Origin: Novosphingobium meiothermophilum
GTDB lineage: Bacteria > Pseudomonadota > Alphaproteobacteria > Sphingomonadales > Sphingomonadaceae
NCBI RefSeq assembly: GCF_003171715.1
Contig: NZ_QGHL01000007.1
Location: 496,001-560,000, forward strand
Reading direction: 5' to 3'
DNA: 64,000 bases
The notes beneath the pieces are model-generated. The model saw only the letters and a list, made by a program, of their open reading frames with translations. It did no database searches and was not told the DNA's origin. A program made the translations under genes and the position numbers. Numbering within the stretch: the first letter of the stretch is position 1; the number at the start of each line of letters is the position of its first letter. This document shows, one piece after another, positions 36,661-45,256 of this stretch.

Positions 36661-37952
36661 GCCTGATTCCACCCTTCCGACCATTCCGGCCATTTGACCC
36701 GGCGCTCGTGGATGGCCTGCTCGCTCTGCTCCTTGAGATGCCAGGGCAGTTCCTCGAACACGTCCTCGAACATGGTGTGGAAGGGATGATGCAGCCCGTG
36801 CCCAAGGATGCCGTTCTTCTCGGCTTCCTTCGTGGCAACCTTCACCTGTTCCATCAGTTCGCGGTCCATCGCGGTGTGCTGATCTTCCGACCATTCGCCC
36901 AGCGCAATGAGATGCTGCTTCAGGCGGTTTACCGGATCGCCCAGCGGCCACTCCTCGCGCTCCTGCGCCGAGCGATACTGGCTTGGATCATCGGACGTGG
37001 AATGCCCTTCTGCGCGGTAGGTGAAATGCTCGATCAGGGTTGGCCCGGCATTGGCACGGGCGCGGTTGGCCGCCCATTGGGTTGCGGCATAAACCGCCAG
37101 CGGATCGTTGCCATCAACCCGCAGCCCCGCGATGCCATAGCCAATGGCGCGGGCGGCAAAGGTAGTGCGTTCAGCGCCGGCAAAGCCCGAAAAGCTTGAA
37201 ATGGCCCACTGGTTGTTGACCACGTTGAAGATAACCGGTGCGTTATAGACAGCCGCGAAGGTCATGGCCGAATGGAAATCACCCTCGGCGGTGGACCCTT
37301 CGCCCACCCATGCCGCCGCGATCCGGCTGTCACCCTTGATCGCGCTGGCCATGGCCCAGCCCACCGCCTGCGGAAGCTGCGTGGCCAGATTTCCCGAAAT
37401 GGTGAAGAACGAAGCCTCGCGCGCCGAATACATGATGGGAAGCTGCCGTCCCTTCAGCTTGTCGGCCCGGTTCGAGTAGATCTGGTTGATCATCTCGACG
37501 ATCGAATAGCCGCGCGCGATGAGAATGCCCTGCTGGCGATAGCTGGGAAACACCATGTCGTCGCCCGCCAGCGCCATGGCCGGGGCAACGGAGGTGGCTT
37601 CCTCGCCTGTGCACTTCATATAGAAGCTGGTCTTTCCCTGGCGCTGCCCGCGATACATGCGGTCATCGAAAGCGCGCGTCAGGGCCATCGCGCGCAGCAT
37701 CCGGCGCAGGGTATCTGCATCAAGCCTGGGATCCCACGGCGCGGTCGCCCGATGCTGGTCGTCAAGCACGCGCACAAGATCGAGGCACAGGGGATGGGTT
37801 TCGGCAGCCGGACATTGTTCGTCCGGGCGTGGCTGCTCTCCGGCGCGGCTGATCTTCAGATGGCTGTAGTCAACCTTGTCGCCCGGCCGGAACCGCGGTT
37901 CCGGCACGTGCAGCGCCAGCGACGGCAGATTGCTGCGCGCGTTACCGCTCAT
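36657..37952 (-). CDS. Branched-chain 2-oxoacid dehydrogenase E1 alpha subunit
   Basis: A 431-residue ThDP-dependent subunit. It carries MYRGQRQGKTSFYMKCTGEEA, the ThDP motif WVGEGSTAEGDFHSAM … NVVNNQWAIS and the phosphorylation-loop region YRAEGHSTSDDPSQYR. The long N-terminal extension (about 90 residues before LRRMLRAMALTRAFD) is usual for bacterial branched-chain E1alpha. The ATG at 37952 is taken as start; 37985 is possible. First gene of a tight three-gene operon with no E3 gene of its own. Confidence 0.94.
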   Translation of the reverse strand: MSGNARSNLPSLALHVPEPRFRPGDKVDYSHLKISRAGEQPRPDEQCPAAETHPLCLDLVRVLDDQHRATAPWDPRLDADTLRRMLRAMALTRAFDDRMYRGQRQGKTSFYMKCTGEEATSVAPAMALAGDDMVFPSYRQQGILIARGYSIVEMINQIYSNRADKLKGRQLPIMYSAREASFFTISGNLATQLPQAVGWAMASAIKGDSRIAAAWVGEGSTAEGDFHSAMTFAAVYNAPVIFNVVNNQWAISSFSGFAGAERTTFAARAIGYGIAGLRVDGNDPLAVYAATQWAANRARANAGPTLIEHFTYRAEGHSTSDDPSQYRSAQEREEWPLGDPVNRLKQHLIALGEWSEDQHTAMDRELMEQVKVATKEAEKNGILGHGLHHPFHTMFEDVFEELPWHLKEQSEQAIHERRVKWPEWSEGWNQA

Positions 37953-38042
37953 GATACGAACACCTGCATCCCTTGTCTCCCGCATCGAATCGCACCGCAA
38001 TGCCGGTAAATAGCAATTGATGCAAAGTTATAAGATGGTGTT

Positions 38043-38071
38043 ATTTTATTACGCGTCGGTTTCCGAGTCAA
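38043..38071 (-). promoter_or_regulatory. Sigma70-type promoter of the branched-chain dehydrogenase operon
   Basis: Minus strand: TTGACT (38066–38071), 17-base spacer, TAAAAT (38043–38048), in a locally AT-rich patch just after the thyA stop. The transcript would begin near 38036, about 85 bases before the E1alpha start. Confidence 0.75.
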
Positions 38072-38078
38072 TCACGGT

Positions 38079-39026
38079 CTAAACGGCGACAGGAGCCGAA
38101 AGCGCACCCTGCGGGGTATAGCCTCGAACCTCGAAATCCTCGATCCGATACTCGAAAATCGAAGCAGGCCGCCGCAGGATCGCAAGGCGCGGCTCGCCCG
38201 ATGGCTGGCGGGATAGCTGGGCCTCCACCAGTTCGGCATGGTTGAGGTAAAGGTGCGTGTCACCTCCCATCCACACCAGTTCGCCGGGCTCCAGATCGCA
38301 CTGCTGCGCCAGCATCCTGATGAAAAGCGCCGCCCCCCACAGGTTGAACGGCAACCCCAGCGCGACGTCACAACTGCGCTGATAGAGCAAACCGTTCAGC
38401 CGGTTGCCGCTCACATGGAACTGATAGGTCTTGTGGCACGGCGGCAGCGCCATGCGGTCAAGCTCGGCAACGTTCCAGCCTTCCACGATATGGCGGCGGC
38501 TGCCGGGATTGTCGCGCAGCGAACGGACAACTTCGGCCACCTGGTTGACGCCCGGTTTGCGCTCGCGGAAAAGTCCGCCATCGACCGCTTCGTAAACCGG
38601 CCAATTCACCCATTGTTTGCCATAGACCGGGCCAAGATCGCCCCATTCGGCGGCGAATGCGGCATCGGCCACGATCCTCGCTGAGAAGTCTGCCCGTGAA
38701 ATGTCCGATCCCGTGGCCTTGCGATAACGGTCCAGTGGCCAGTCGGTCCATATTTCCACCCCCTGGCTGCACAAGGTGCGGATATTGGTATCCCCGGTCA
38801 GGAACCAGAGGAACTCGCGCGTCGCGGTTTTCCAATAGACCCGCTTCGTCGTCAGCAGCGGCATCCGCTCGTCCGAAAGATCGAAACGCAAGGTTGCGCC
38901 GAAGATCGAACGGGTTCCCACACCGGTGCGATCGACCCGTTCGTCCCCGCGCTCCCAGATCGCGCGCATCAAGGCAAGATACTGGTCTTCGAAATGCCGG
39001 TCCGGCTCTGCTGTGGGAAGCTGCAT
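38079..39026 (-). CDS. thyA: Thymidylate synthase
   Basis: A 315-residue enzyme converting dUMP to dTMP with methylene-THF. The catalytic Cys197 is in LPPCHKTYQFH, R178 and R179 bind phosphate (NPGSRRHIVEGWN), and NLWGAALFI and GDTHLYLNH complete the active site. It is longer than the E. coli enzyme (264) because of an insertion around 95–160 (YRKATGSD … GGLFRERKPG), common in some bacteria. It lies upstream of the branched-chain operon, which has its own promoter. Confidence 0.96.
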   Translation of the reverse strand: MQLPTAEPDRHFEDQYLALMRAIWERGDERVDRTGVGTRSIFGATLRFDLSDERMPLLTTKRVYWKTATREFLWFLTGDTNIRTLCSQGVEIWTDWPLDRYRKATGSDISRADFSARIVADAAFAAEWGDLGPVYGKQWVNWPVYEAVDGGLFRERKPGVNQVAEVVRSLRDNPGSRRHIVEGWNVAELDRMALPPCHKTYQFHVSGNRLNGLLYQRSCDVALGLPFNLWGAALFIRMLAQQCDLEPGELVWMGGDTHLYLNHAELVEAQLSRQPSGEPRLAILRRPASIFEYRIEDFEVRGYTPQGALSAPVAV

Positions 39027-39147
39027 GGCACGATTCTATGCGCCAGCCACCCGGCAAGGCCAAGGGCTGAAATCACGGTGTCTGCCACGTAGATGCCCTG
39101 ATAGGGCAGAGAAGCGCCTGTCAACGGCGTAACAGTATGCCTTTGCC

Positions 39148-39486
39148 ATGCAACCGGCGTTTCCCGCATTTTTCCGTGAATGGATTTTCCGGCCCGAACG
39201 GCTGCTATGCCTGCTCGTGCCCGCCATCTTCGTGCTGACTGCGCTCGCTCCGCGCGGTGGCAGTGGGGCTTTGCTTCTTTCCGCTTCCAATGCACAGGCA
39301 GGCCCAGTCATGCAATGGGCGGTGCAGCATGGCGCGGCCATCGCGGGAAGCACAGCAGTTGGTGGAATTGTGCTGGACCGCGCGCCCCCCGGCCTTCTGC
39401 CCAAGGCAATGAGTCACGGCATGATTGCCATTGCCATCCCTGCCGCGCTTTGCGCCGACCAGAACCAGAATCGGACCCGACCATGA
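39148..39486 (+). CDS. Small membrane-associated protein coupled to a chemoreceptor
   Basis: A 112-residue protein I do not recognise. It has one clear hydrophobic helix ([17 protein letters not shown], about 20–36), a small-residue stretch that may form a second ([15 protein letters not shown]), and a third weak one ([11 protein letters not shown]). Its stop codon overlaps the ATG of the chemoreceptor gene (ATGA), which suggests a functional link. The first 16 residues are aromatic and basic ([15 protein letters not shown]). No ribosome-binding site stands out. Confidence 0.6.
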   Translation: MQPAFPAFFREWIFRPERLLCLLVPAIFVLTALAPRGGSGALLLSASNAQAGPVMQWAVQHGAAIAGSTAVGGIVLDRAPPGLLPKAMSHGMIAIAIPAALCADQNQNRTRP

Positions 39487-41021
39487 GCGAACTCGATACA
39501 CTGCGGGCGATGGGAATGCGCGTGCTTGGCGGCATCTGCGCCATTTCCGGAGCGATCATTTTCATTGGCGCCTTCTGGGCGCAATCAGGACTCATTCCCC
39601 CGTTCGCTGCCGCTGTCGTTTCTGGACTGGCGCTCATGCTTGTCGTCCAGGGCCGTAACGATGCTGCCGCACGTCACGCCATGGCGGCCGCCGTTATGAG
39701 CTTCCCGATGATCCTGCTCTACCAGTGGGCAGGCTATCCGTGGATGATCGACATGCACATGGTCTTCTTCGCTGCGCTGGCCACCATCGCCGTGCTGGCT
39801 GACTGGCGGCCGATCATCACCGCGGCGGCTCTCACCGCGGCGCACCATCTGCTTGGCAATTTCATTGCGCCAGAACTGGTCTATGGCAGCGCGGGCGACA
39901 TCATGCGGGTGATCCTTCACGCCGCCATCGTTCTGGTGGAAACCGCAGCGCTCGTCATTCTCAGCCAGCAGCTGGAAAAGCTCATCCGCGACCAGGCAGC
40001 AGCGAGAGCGGCAAAAGAACTCGCGGATGCGCAAGCAGAAGCCGAGAGGCGCCGGATATCCGAAGAACAGCATCGCGTCATCTCGGCAATTGGCAAACGG
40101 CTTGAGCAACTGGCTGCCGGAGACGTGGCCAGCAAGATCACCGACCCGCTGCCCGAAGCCTATCTCGGCCTCAAGGACAGCTTCAATGCGGCAATTGACG
40201 ACATTGGCAGGCTTGTCAGCGCGGTTAGCGCCACCACGGAACAGATCGCACAGGGCTCGAGCGAAATTCGCATGGCGTCGGATGATCTGGCCCAGCGCAC
40301 CCAGCATCAGGCCAGCGTGCTTGAGGAAAGCTCGGCAACCACCAGAGCGTTGACCGCAGAAATCCGCCAGACCGCAAGCGGAGCCGATGCGACCCGGCAG
40401 GCCATATCCGAAGCGCAGGAATCCGCGCTTGCAGGAAGCAAGGTCGTCTCCTCGGCCGTCGAGGCGATGACGGGAATCGAGCGGTCGGCGGCCGAGATCG
40501 GCCAGATCATCACGCTGATCGACGGAATCGCCTTTCAGACCAATCTGCTTGCCCTTAATGCAGGTGTCGAAGCCGCGCGCGCGGGCGATGCCGGCAAAGG
40601 CTTTGCGGTCGTGGCCAATGAAGTGCGTGCGCTTGCGCAGCGCTCTGCCGAAGCGGCCAGCAGCATCCGCAACCTGATCCAGACATCGGGCGAGCAGGTG
40701 GCACAGGGCGTCAGTCTGGTCGGGCAGACCGGCGAAGTGCTTGGGCGGATCTTTGCCCAGATCAGCACTGTCAGCGAGGCAATCGCCGGAATCACCGAAA
40801 CCACCTGCAGGCAGACCGCAGTGCTGGGCGAAGTGAACGAATCCTTCGCGAAGCTCGACATGGTCACGCAGCAGAATGCCGCGATGGTAGAGCAGAGCAA
40901 TGCCGCCGCGCACGAACTGGCGCGCGGGGCCAGCGAACTGCGCGAACTGGTGCGCCGCTTCCGAACGTGCGAGACGGCGCGTTCAGGCGGCATTGCGCAA
41001 GGCTGGAAGGCCGCCGCATGA
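39483..41021 (+). CDS. Methyl-accepting chemotaxis protein with polytopic membrane domain
   Basis: A 512-residue chemoreceptor. The first 170 residues hold about five or six hydrophobic helices with short loops instead of the usual large periplasmic sensor; then a linker coiled coil ([19 protein letters not shown]), a HAMP-like piece ([13 protein letters not shown]), and the cytoplasmic signalling hairpin with its tip [23 protein letters not shown] at about 345–367. The signal sensed is unknown, possibly membrane state or a small hydrophobic ligand. No che genes are in the window. The frame is open upstream to 39180, but ATG 39483 is coupled to the preceding small gene. Confidence 0.9.
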   Translation: MSELDTLRAMGMRVLGGICAISGAIIFIGAFWAQSGLIPPFAAAVVSGLALMLVVQGRNDAAARHAMAAAVMSFPMILLYQWAGYPWMIDMHMVFFAALATIAVLADWRPIITAAALTAAHHLLGNFIAPELVYGSAGDIMRVILHAAIVLVETAALVILSQQLEKLIRDQAAARAAKELADAQAEAERRRISEEQHRVISAIGKRLEQLAAGDVASKITDPLPEAYLGLKDSFNAAIDDIGRLVSAVSATTEQIAQGSSEIRMASDDLAQRTQHQASVLEESSATTRALTAEIRQTASGADATRQAISEAQESALAGSKVVSSAVEAMTGIERSAAEIGQIITLIDGIAFQTNLLALNAGVEAARAGDAGKGFAVVANEVRALAQRSAEAASSIRNLIQTSGEQVAQGVSLVGQTGEVLGRIFAQISTVSEAIAGITETTCRQTAVLGEVNESFAKLDMVTQQNAAMVEQSNAAAHELARGASELRELVRRFRTCETARSGGIAQGWKAAA

Positions 41022-41082
41022 AACCGGCGTAGGACATCGATGCCGCCAATGCGCAGGGTTCAAAAAACTTTGTCCACCCCGC

Positions 41083-41111
41083 TTGCCAGCCTCTTTTGCG
41101 CTGCGTATAGG
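41083..41111 (+). promoter_or_regulatory. Promoter of tRNA-Pro
   Basis: TTGCCA (41083–41088), 17-base spacer, TATAGG (41106–41111), about 41 bases before the tRNA. Confidence 0.7.
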
Positions 41112-41152
41112 GCGCGCCTGCCTCGCAGCCGGTTCGCCGGTTGCTGATCGGT

Positions 41153-41229
41153 CGGGGAGTAGCTCAGCCTGGTAGAGCACTGTCTTCGGGAGGCAGGGGC
41201 CGGAGGTTCGAATCCTCTCTCCCCGACCA
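41153..41229 (+). tRNA. tRNA-Pro (anticodon CGG)
   Basis: A 77-base tRNA with encoded CCA. Acceptor CGGGGAG pairs with CTCCCCG; the anticodon stem CTGTC/GGCAG holds loop TTCGGGA with anticodon CGG. Confidence 0.95.
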
Positions 41230-41332
41230 CTTCATCCCTTCTCATTCCTCCGCATGCGAACCTCTGCTGGCATCGTCATGATCTGGCGATGCAGGTGAGC
41301 CGCGTCCGCTTCCCGATCAGGCGCAATACTAT

Positions 41333-41362
41333 CTTTAGATATACTACATTATACCTTTAGAT
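41333..41362. promoter_or_regulatory. AT-rich direct repeat upstream of exported repeat protein
   Basis: CTTTAGAT occurs twice, at 41333–41340 and 41355–41362, exactly 22 bases (two helical turns) apart within an AT-rich patch that differs strongly from its surroundings. It could be an operator or upstream promoter element for the gene at 41470. The rest of the 240-base gap shows nothing else. Confidence 0.4.
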
Positions 41363-41469
41363 CATTTCGCCGTGAAAAATGCAGGACAGGCCGCCAAGCG
41401 GTTTCCGCGCGGGAACCCCCTTTGCACTCGCCCCTTTCGCTTGGGGATCAACTGCAAAGGAACTGACAC

Positions 41470-42042
41470 GTGCTGTCCAAACCGATGAAATTCGCTCTTA
41501 TCGCCACGATCGCCCTTCCGGCCGCAATCGCTGCCCCAGTGCAGGCCCAGTCCCAGGCGCAACCACAGGGCGAGGCGCAAGCATCAGCCATGGCCCAACC
41601 GACCGAAGGCACTGTCGTCTATGATGCAGCCGGCAATCAGGTCGGCACAATCAAGACCGTTGCCGCCCCCAACTTCGTGATCGATACTGGCAAGAACACG
41701 GCGACGCTCGCGGTTTCCTCGCTTGGTCAAGGCCCGAAGGGGCCGGTCATCGGTTTCACGCGCGACGAACTGGACGCCGCTGTTGAAAAGGCTGCCGCCG
41801 AAACCGCTGCTGCGCTTGCTGCGGCAATCGTCGTCGATGCCCCGGTGCACGCTTCGGATGGCGTAACCGTCATCGGCAAGATCAGCGAGGTTGCCGAGGC
41901 AGACTTCGTGCTCGATACCGGCACGGCCAAGGTGAAGCTGCCCCGCACGGCGGTTGCCAATGGTCCGAACGGCCTGTTCATCGGGATGACAGCGCAGCAA
42001 TTTGCCGACGCCACCAAGAGCGCCGCAACCGGGCAGATGTAA
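41470..42042 (+). CDS. Exported protein with two internal repeats, unknown function
   Basis: A 190-residue protein with a signal peptide (cleavage after VQA, about residue 26) and two similar units of about 65 residues: GTVVYDAAGNQVGTIKTV … FVIDTG … LGQGPKGPVIGFTRDEL, and GVTVIGKISEV … FVLDTG … NGPNGLFIGMTAQQF. The units look like small beta-barrels of the PRC-barrel kind, but this is a guess from pattern only. A helical Ala-rich segment lies between them. The start is GTG at 41470 with AAAGGA eight bases upstream. Confidence 0.75.
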   Translation: MLSKPMKFALIATIALPAAIAAPVQAQSQAQPQGEAQASAMAQPTEGTVVYDAAGNQVGTIKTVAAPNFVIDTGKNTATLAVSSLGQGPKGPVIGFTRDELDAAVEKAAAETAAALAAAIVVDAPVHASDGVTVIGKISEVAEADFVLDTGTAKVKLPRTAVANGPNGLFIGMTAQQFADATKSAATGQM

Positions 42043-42070
42043 TCTTCGGGCCGCTTACAGACCCGACGGC

Positions 42071-42095
42071 GGAGCGGCAGTGAACCTGCCGCTCC
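42071..42095. terminator. Hairpin between convergent genes (recG side)
   Basis: A perfect 10-bp stem GGAGCGGCAG / CTGCCGCTCC with a 5-base loop lies between the exported repeat protein gene and the convergent recG stop codon. No T-run on either side, so termination would be bidirectional and imperfect at best. Confidence 0.5.
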
Positions 42096-42099
42096 CACC

Positions 42100-44157
42100 T
42101 CATCCGCCGCGCAGGAGCTGCACCCCCCAGTCGCGTTCGAACAAGTAGAGCAGGATGCGTGCAGCAGCACCGCGTTCGGATGAAAGGCCGCCATCGCGTT
42201 CCATCAACAGACGCGCGTCATCGTGTGCCAGCGGCAGCAGCCGCGCGATCTGATCGAGATCGGCGACACGGAATGGTGTGTCGCCCGATTGCCGGGTGCC
42301 GAGAAGCTCGCCCCCGCCCCGCAGGCGCAGGTCTTCCTCTGCCAGCCTGAAGCCGTCCTGCGTCTCGCGCATCAGGGCAAGACGCTCGCGCCCCGTCTCG
42401 GACAATGCGTCTCCGCGCAGCAGGAGACAAGTCGATTGCTGGCTGCCCCGCCCAACCCGTCCGCGCAACTGGTGCAACTGTGCAAGGCCAAAGCGCTCCG
42501 CCTGCTCGATCACCATCAGTGTGGCATTGGGCACATCCACGCCGACCTCGATCACGGTCGTTGCCACAAGCAGCTTTGCCTCGCCGCGGGCGAACCGCTG
42601 CATGGCGCTGTCCTTGTCTTCAGGACGCATCTGCCCGTGAACCATTTCCACGCCATGTCCGAAACGCTCGCGCAGCATGGCATGGCGAGCCTCTGCAGCG
42701 GCCAGATCGGCGCTTTCCTGTTCGCGCACCATGGGGCAGACCCAATAGGCTTGCGCGCCCTTTGCAATGTGCCGCCCGATTGCCTCGATCACGTCGCCCA
42801 GTCGCTCCTGCGCAATCACGCGTGTGTCGATCGGCTGCCTGCCCGGCGGCATCTCGTCGAGCCGCGAAACATCCATCTCGCCGTATTCCGCAAGGGTCAG
42901 CGTGCGCGGGATGGGTGTTGCTGTCATGGCAAGACAATGCGGGGTGCGCCGCCCCTTCTGGCTGAGCATCAGGCGCTGCCCCACCCCGAAGCGGTGCTGT
43001 TCGTCGATCACCACCAGAGCCAGATTGCGATACGTCACCGCGTCCTGAAAGATCGCGTGCGTGCCGACGCAAATGTCGATGCTGCCATCAACCAGGCCCA
43101 TCAGAATGGACTCGCGTGCCTTGCCCTTGTCGCGGCCAGTGAGCAGCGCAATCGTCACCCCCGTGCCAGCGGCCATGCGCTGAAGAGTTTCGGCGTGCTG
43201 GCGGGCAAGGATTTCCGTCGGCGCAAGCAAGGCCGCCTGTGTGCTGCATTCCACCGCCATCAGCATGGCATGAAGCGCCACCGCGGTCTTGCCCGATCCC
43301 ACATCACCCTGAAGCAGCCGCAGCATCGGCGCGCCTTGGGCAAGATCGCTTTCGATCTCGGCTATGGCCCGCTTCTGAGCACCCGTCAGCTCGAACGGCA
43401 AGGAAAGGCGGGCGCGCAGGTGCCCATCGCCATGCAGCGGGGTGCCCTTGCGCGCCCGGTTGCTCTCGCGCACCAGCATGAGTGCAAGGCTGTTGGCGAG
43501 CAATTCGTCATAGGCCAGCCGGTCACGCGCGGCCTTGTCGTGGCCGTGGTGCGCACGCTGCAAGGCATCGTGCCATGCCGGCCAGTCCATTCGCGCCACC
43601 AATCCCGGCTCGATCCACTCCGGCAGGTGTGGCAACTGGGCAAGGGCTTGCTGCACCAGCGCCTGCACCCGCCCCTGCGTCAATCCTTCGGAAAGACCAT
43701 AGACCGGCTCGTTCAACTGGCCGAGCATGGCCGCGCCATCGGCGCTCACGTGATCCGGATGGACGATCTGCCACGTCTGCCCGAACTGGTCCAGCCTGCC
43801 TGCAACCCAGCGCCGCGCTCCAACTGGGAGCTGCTTCTTGGCGGTATAGGATGCGCGCCCGAAGTAGGTCAGCGCCACGATATTGCCGATGTCATCCTCG
43901 GCCATGACCCGGAACGGTCCCCGCCCGGATGACTGGCGATGCTCGCGCGGCGTGAGCGCGACCACGATCTGTTCGCCGGGCGCGGCCTCATCGAGGCTGG
44001 CAACGGCGCGCCTCTGCACAAACCGTTCCGGAAGATGATATGCCAGATCCCTGATCCGTTGCAGGCCCAGCCGCTCCAGCGGACGCGACAGGCCCGGCCC
44101 GACGCCCTTGAGACCGGCGGACTGCGCAAACAGACAATTGAGCACTTCGGGCCGCAT
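42100..44157 (-). CDS. recG: ATP-dependent DNA helicase RecG
   Basis: A 685-residue branch-migration helicase. The N-terminal wedge/OB domain is followed by helicase domain 1 with GDVGSGKT (about 283–290) and DEQHRFG (about 382), helicase domain 2 with VATTVIEVGVDVPNA and QLRGRVGRG, and the TRG-like tail. RecG remodels stalled forks and Holliday junctions. The ATG at 44157 (MRPEVLN) gives the usual alphaproteobacterial start; 44205 is possible. It is divergent from the host-attachment gene, and the recG / sdhE–mfd arrangement is conserved in related genomes. Confidence 0.95.
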   Translation of the reverse strand: MRPEVLNCLFAQSAGLKGVGPGLSRPLERLGLQRIRDLAYHLPERFVQRRAVASLDEAAPGEQIVVALTPREHRQSSGRGPFRVMAEDDIGNIVALTYFGRASYTAKKQLPVGARRWVAGRLDQFGQTWQIVHPDHVSADGAAMLGQLNEPVYGLSEGLTQGRVQALVQQALAQLPHLPEWIEPGLVARMDWPAWHDALQRAHHGHDKAARDRLAYDELLANSLALMLVRESNRARKGTPLHGDGHLRARLSLPFELTGAQKRAIAEIESDLAQGAPMLRLLQGDVGSGKTAVALHAMLMAVECSTQAALLAPTEILARQHAETLQRMAAGTGVTIALLTGRDKGKARESILMGLVDGSIDICVGTHAIFQDAVTYRNLALVVIDEQHRFGVGQRLMLSQKGRRTPHCLAMTATPIPRTLTLAEYGEMDVSRLDEMPPGRQPIDTRVIAQERLGDVIEAIGRHIAKGAQAYWVCPMVREQESADLAAAEARHAMLRERFGHGVEMVHGQMRPEDKDSAMQRFARGEAKLLVATTVIEVGVDVPNATLMVIEQAERFGLAQLHQLRGRVGRGSQQSTCLLLRGDALSETGRERLALMRETQDGFRLAEEDLRLRGGGELLGTRQSGDTPFRVADLDQIARLLPLAHDDARLLMERDGGLSSERGAAARILLYLFERDWGVQLLRGG

Positions 44158-44330
44158 GGTGCCGACATAGGCGCAACCACGGCCCTGCGCCAATGCCGCC
44201 GGCATGGAATCCTCCGGCTATTTTGCTTCGCGCATGCCATTTTGATTCCCATTTTGATTCAACGCATGGATGCGGCCGCGCTTCGGGTGCTTGCTGCGCC
44301 GGACAAGCACGGCAAAAAAGGAACGAATCC

Positions 44331-44732
44331 ATGCTGATCCCGCACGGCACCATCATCGCTCTGGTTGATGGGAAGAACTGGGAACTTTGGCGCAACACCG
44401 GCAACGAGGCCGCGCCCGAACTTTCTGCGCTGCCCACACCAAAGCTTAACGAACACAATCACAGCTCAGGCGGACGTCATTACTCCAGCGCGGGCAATCC
44501 CGCCGGACACCTTCTTGACGAGGACGCTCACGCAGCAGCCGTGACGGGATGGCTCAACCGCGAAGTGCAGGCGCACCGGATCGCGCAGCTCGTCGTCATC
44601 GCCGCGCCCCGGACCCTTGGCGAGATGCGCCATCACTACAGCAAGGCCACCCAGCAGGTGATCGTGCGCGAGGTCTCGAAGGATCTCATTGGCCGCCAGC
44701 CTGCCGACATTATCGCGGCCCTGCGCGGCTGA
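44331..44732 (+). CDS. Host-attachment family protein
   Basis: A 133-residue protein of the 'protein required for attachment to host cells' family. It starts with a strand LIPHGTIIALVDGKNWELWRN, has a His/Asp-rich middle (NEHNHSSGGRHYSSAGN), and ends with a helix and HHYSKATQQVIVREVSKDLIGRQPADIIAALRG. Members resemble ribosome-associated eRF1/archaeal-type folds and occur in free-living bacteria too, so the name does not prove a host role. AAGGA lies seven bases before the ATG. It stands alone between recG and sdhE. Confidence 0.8.
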   Translation: MLIPHGTIIALVDGKNWELWRNTGNEAAPELSALPTPKLNEHNHSSGGRHYSSAGNPAGHLLDEDAHAAAVTGWLNREVQAHRIAQLVVIAAPRTLGEMRHHYSKATQQVIVREVSKDLIGRQPADIIAALRG

Positions 44733-44753
44733 AAACCGGACACCGCGCCGATA

Positions 44754-44793
44754 CACCATCCCGCCGCTCGGCGCGCCATGCGACGGGATGGTG
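44754..44793 (+). terminator. Hairpin after the host-attachment gene
   Basis: A perfect 10-base inverted repeat CACCATCCCG … CGGGATGGTG with a 20-base loop, 22 bases after the stop. A second, T-rich hairpin-like stretch (GCGAA…TTTCGC then GTTTTT, about 44857–44882) follows and may be the actual terminator before sdhE. Confidence 0.5.
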
Positions 44794-44896
44794 GCGGACT
44801 GTCAAAAACCCCCTGTCGCAACAGATCGAATCATGGCCCATCGAACAGGGCGCGAAGCCTTGTTTCGCGGCGTTTTTGCGCCTAACGGCCTTGCTG

Positions 44897-45226
44897 ATGA
44901 CCGATCCGACAAGCCCATTGGAAACTCCTGCGGCAAGCACCCAGCAAGCCTCAGCGCAACCCGACCTGCAAGCGCGCCTTCGCCGTCTGCAATTCAGGGC
45001 ATGGCATCGCGGCACCCGCGAGGCGGACTACATGATTGGCTGCTATTTCGACCGTTTCCACGCCCAGTGGTCCGAAGATCAGGTTACCTGGTTTGAAGCC
45101 CTGATCGAGGAGGACGACGTCGACATCATGGCGTGGGCGCTTGGCACGCAGGAAGTGCCCGAAGAATATCGCGGCGTCATGATGGACGCCATGCGGCGGC
45201 TCGACTACGTCGACATTCCGCGCTGA
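44897..45226 (+). CDS. sdhE: Succinate dehydrogenase assembly factor SdhE (FAD assembly factor)
   Basis: A 109-residue protein with a Pro/Ala/Ser-rich N-terminal extension followed by the SdhE domain (about 30–105). The domain has LRRLQFRAWHRGTREADYMIGCYFD, where the family RGxxE motif is RGTREAD, and DVDIMAWALG. SdhE helps attach FAD covalently to the succinate dehydrogenase flavoprotein. Next to mfd, 30 bases upstream, as in many alphaproteobacteria. Confidence 0.93.
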   Translation: MTDPTSPLETPAASTQQASAQPDLQARLRRLQFRAWHRGTREADYMIGCYFDRFHAQWSEDQVTWFEALIEEDDVDIMAWALGTQEVPEEYRGVMMDAMRRLDYVDIPR

Positions 45227-45256
45227 CGTTTTCGTTTCGGCCCCACCCGCTCCGCC

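Noticed and set aside
39180..39482. Upstream extension of the chemoreceptor reading frame
   Set aside because: It overlaps the 112-residue coupled gene, and the ATGA junction at 39483 explains the start better.
42223..43932. 569-codon plus-strand frame opposite recG
   Set aside because: Antisense shadow of the RecG helicase domains.
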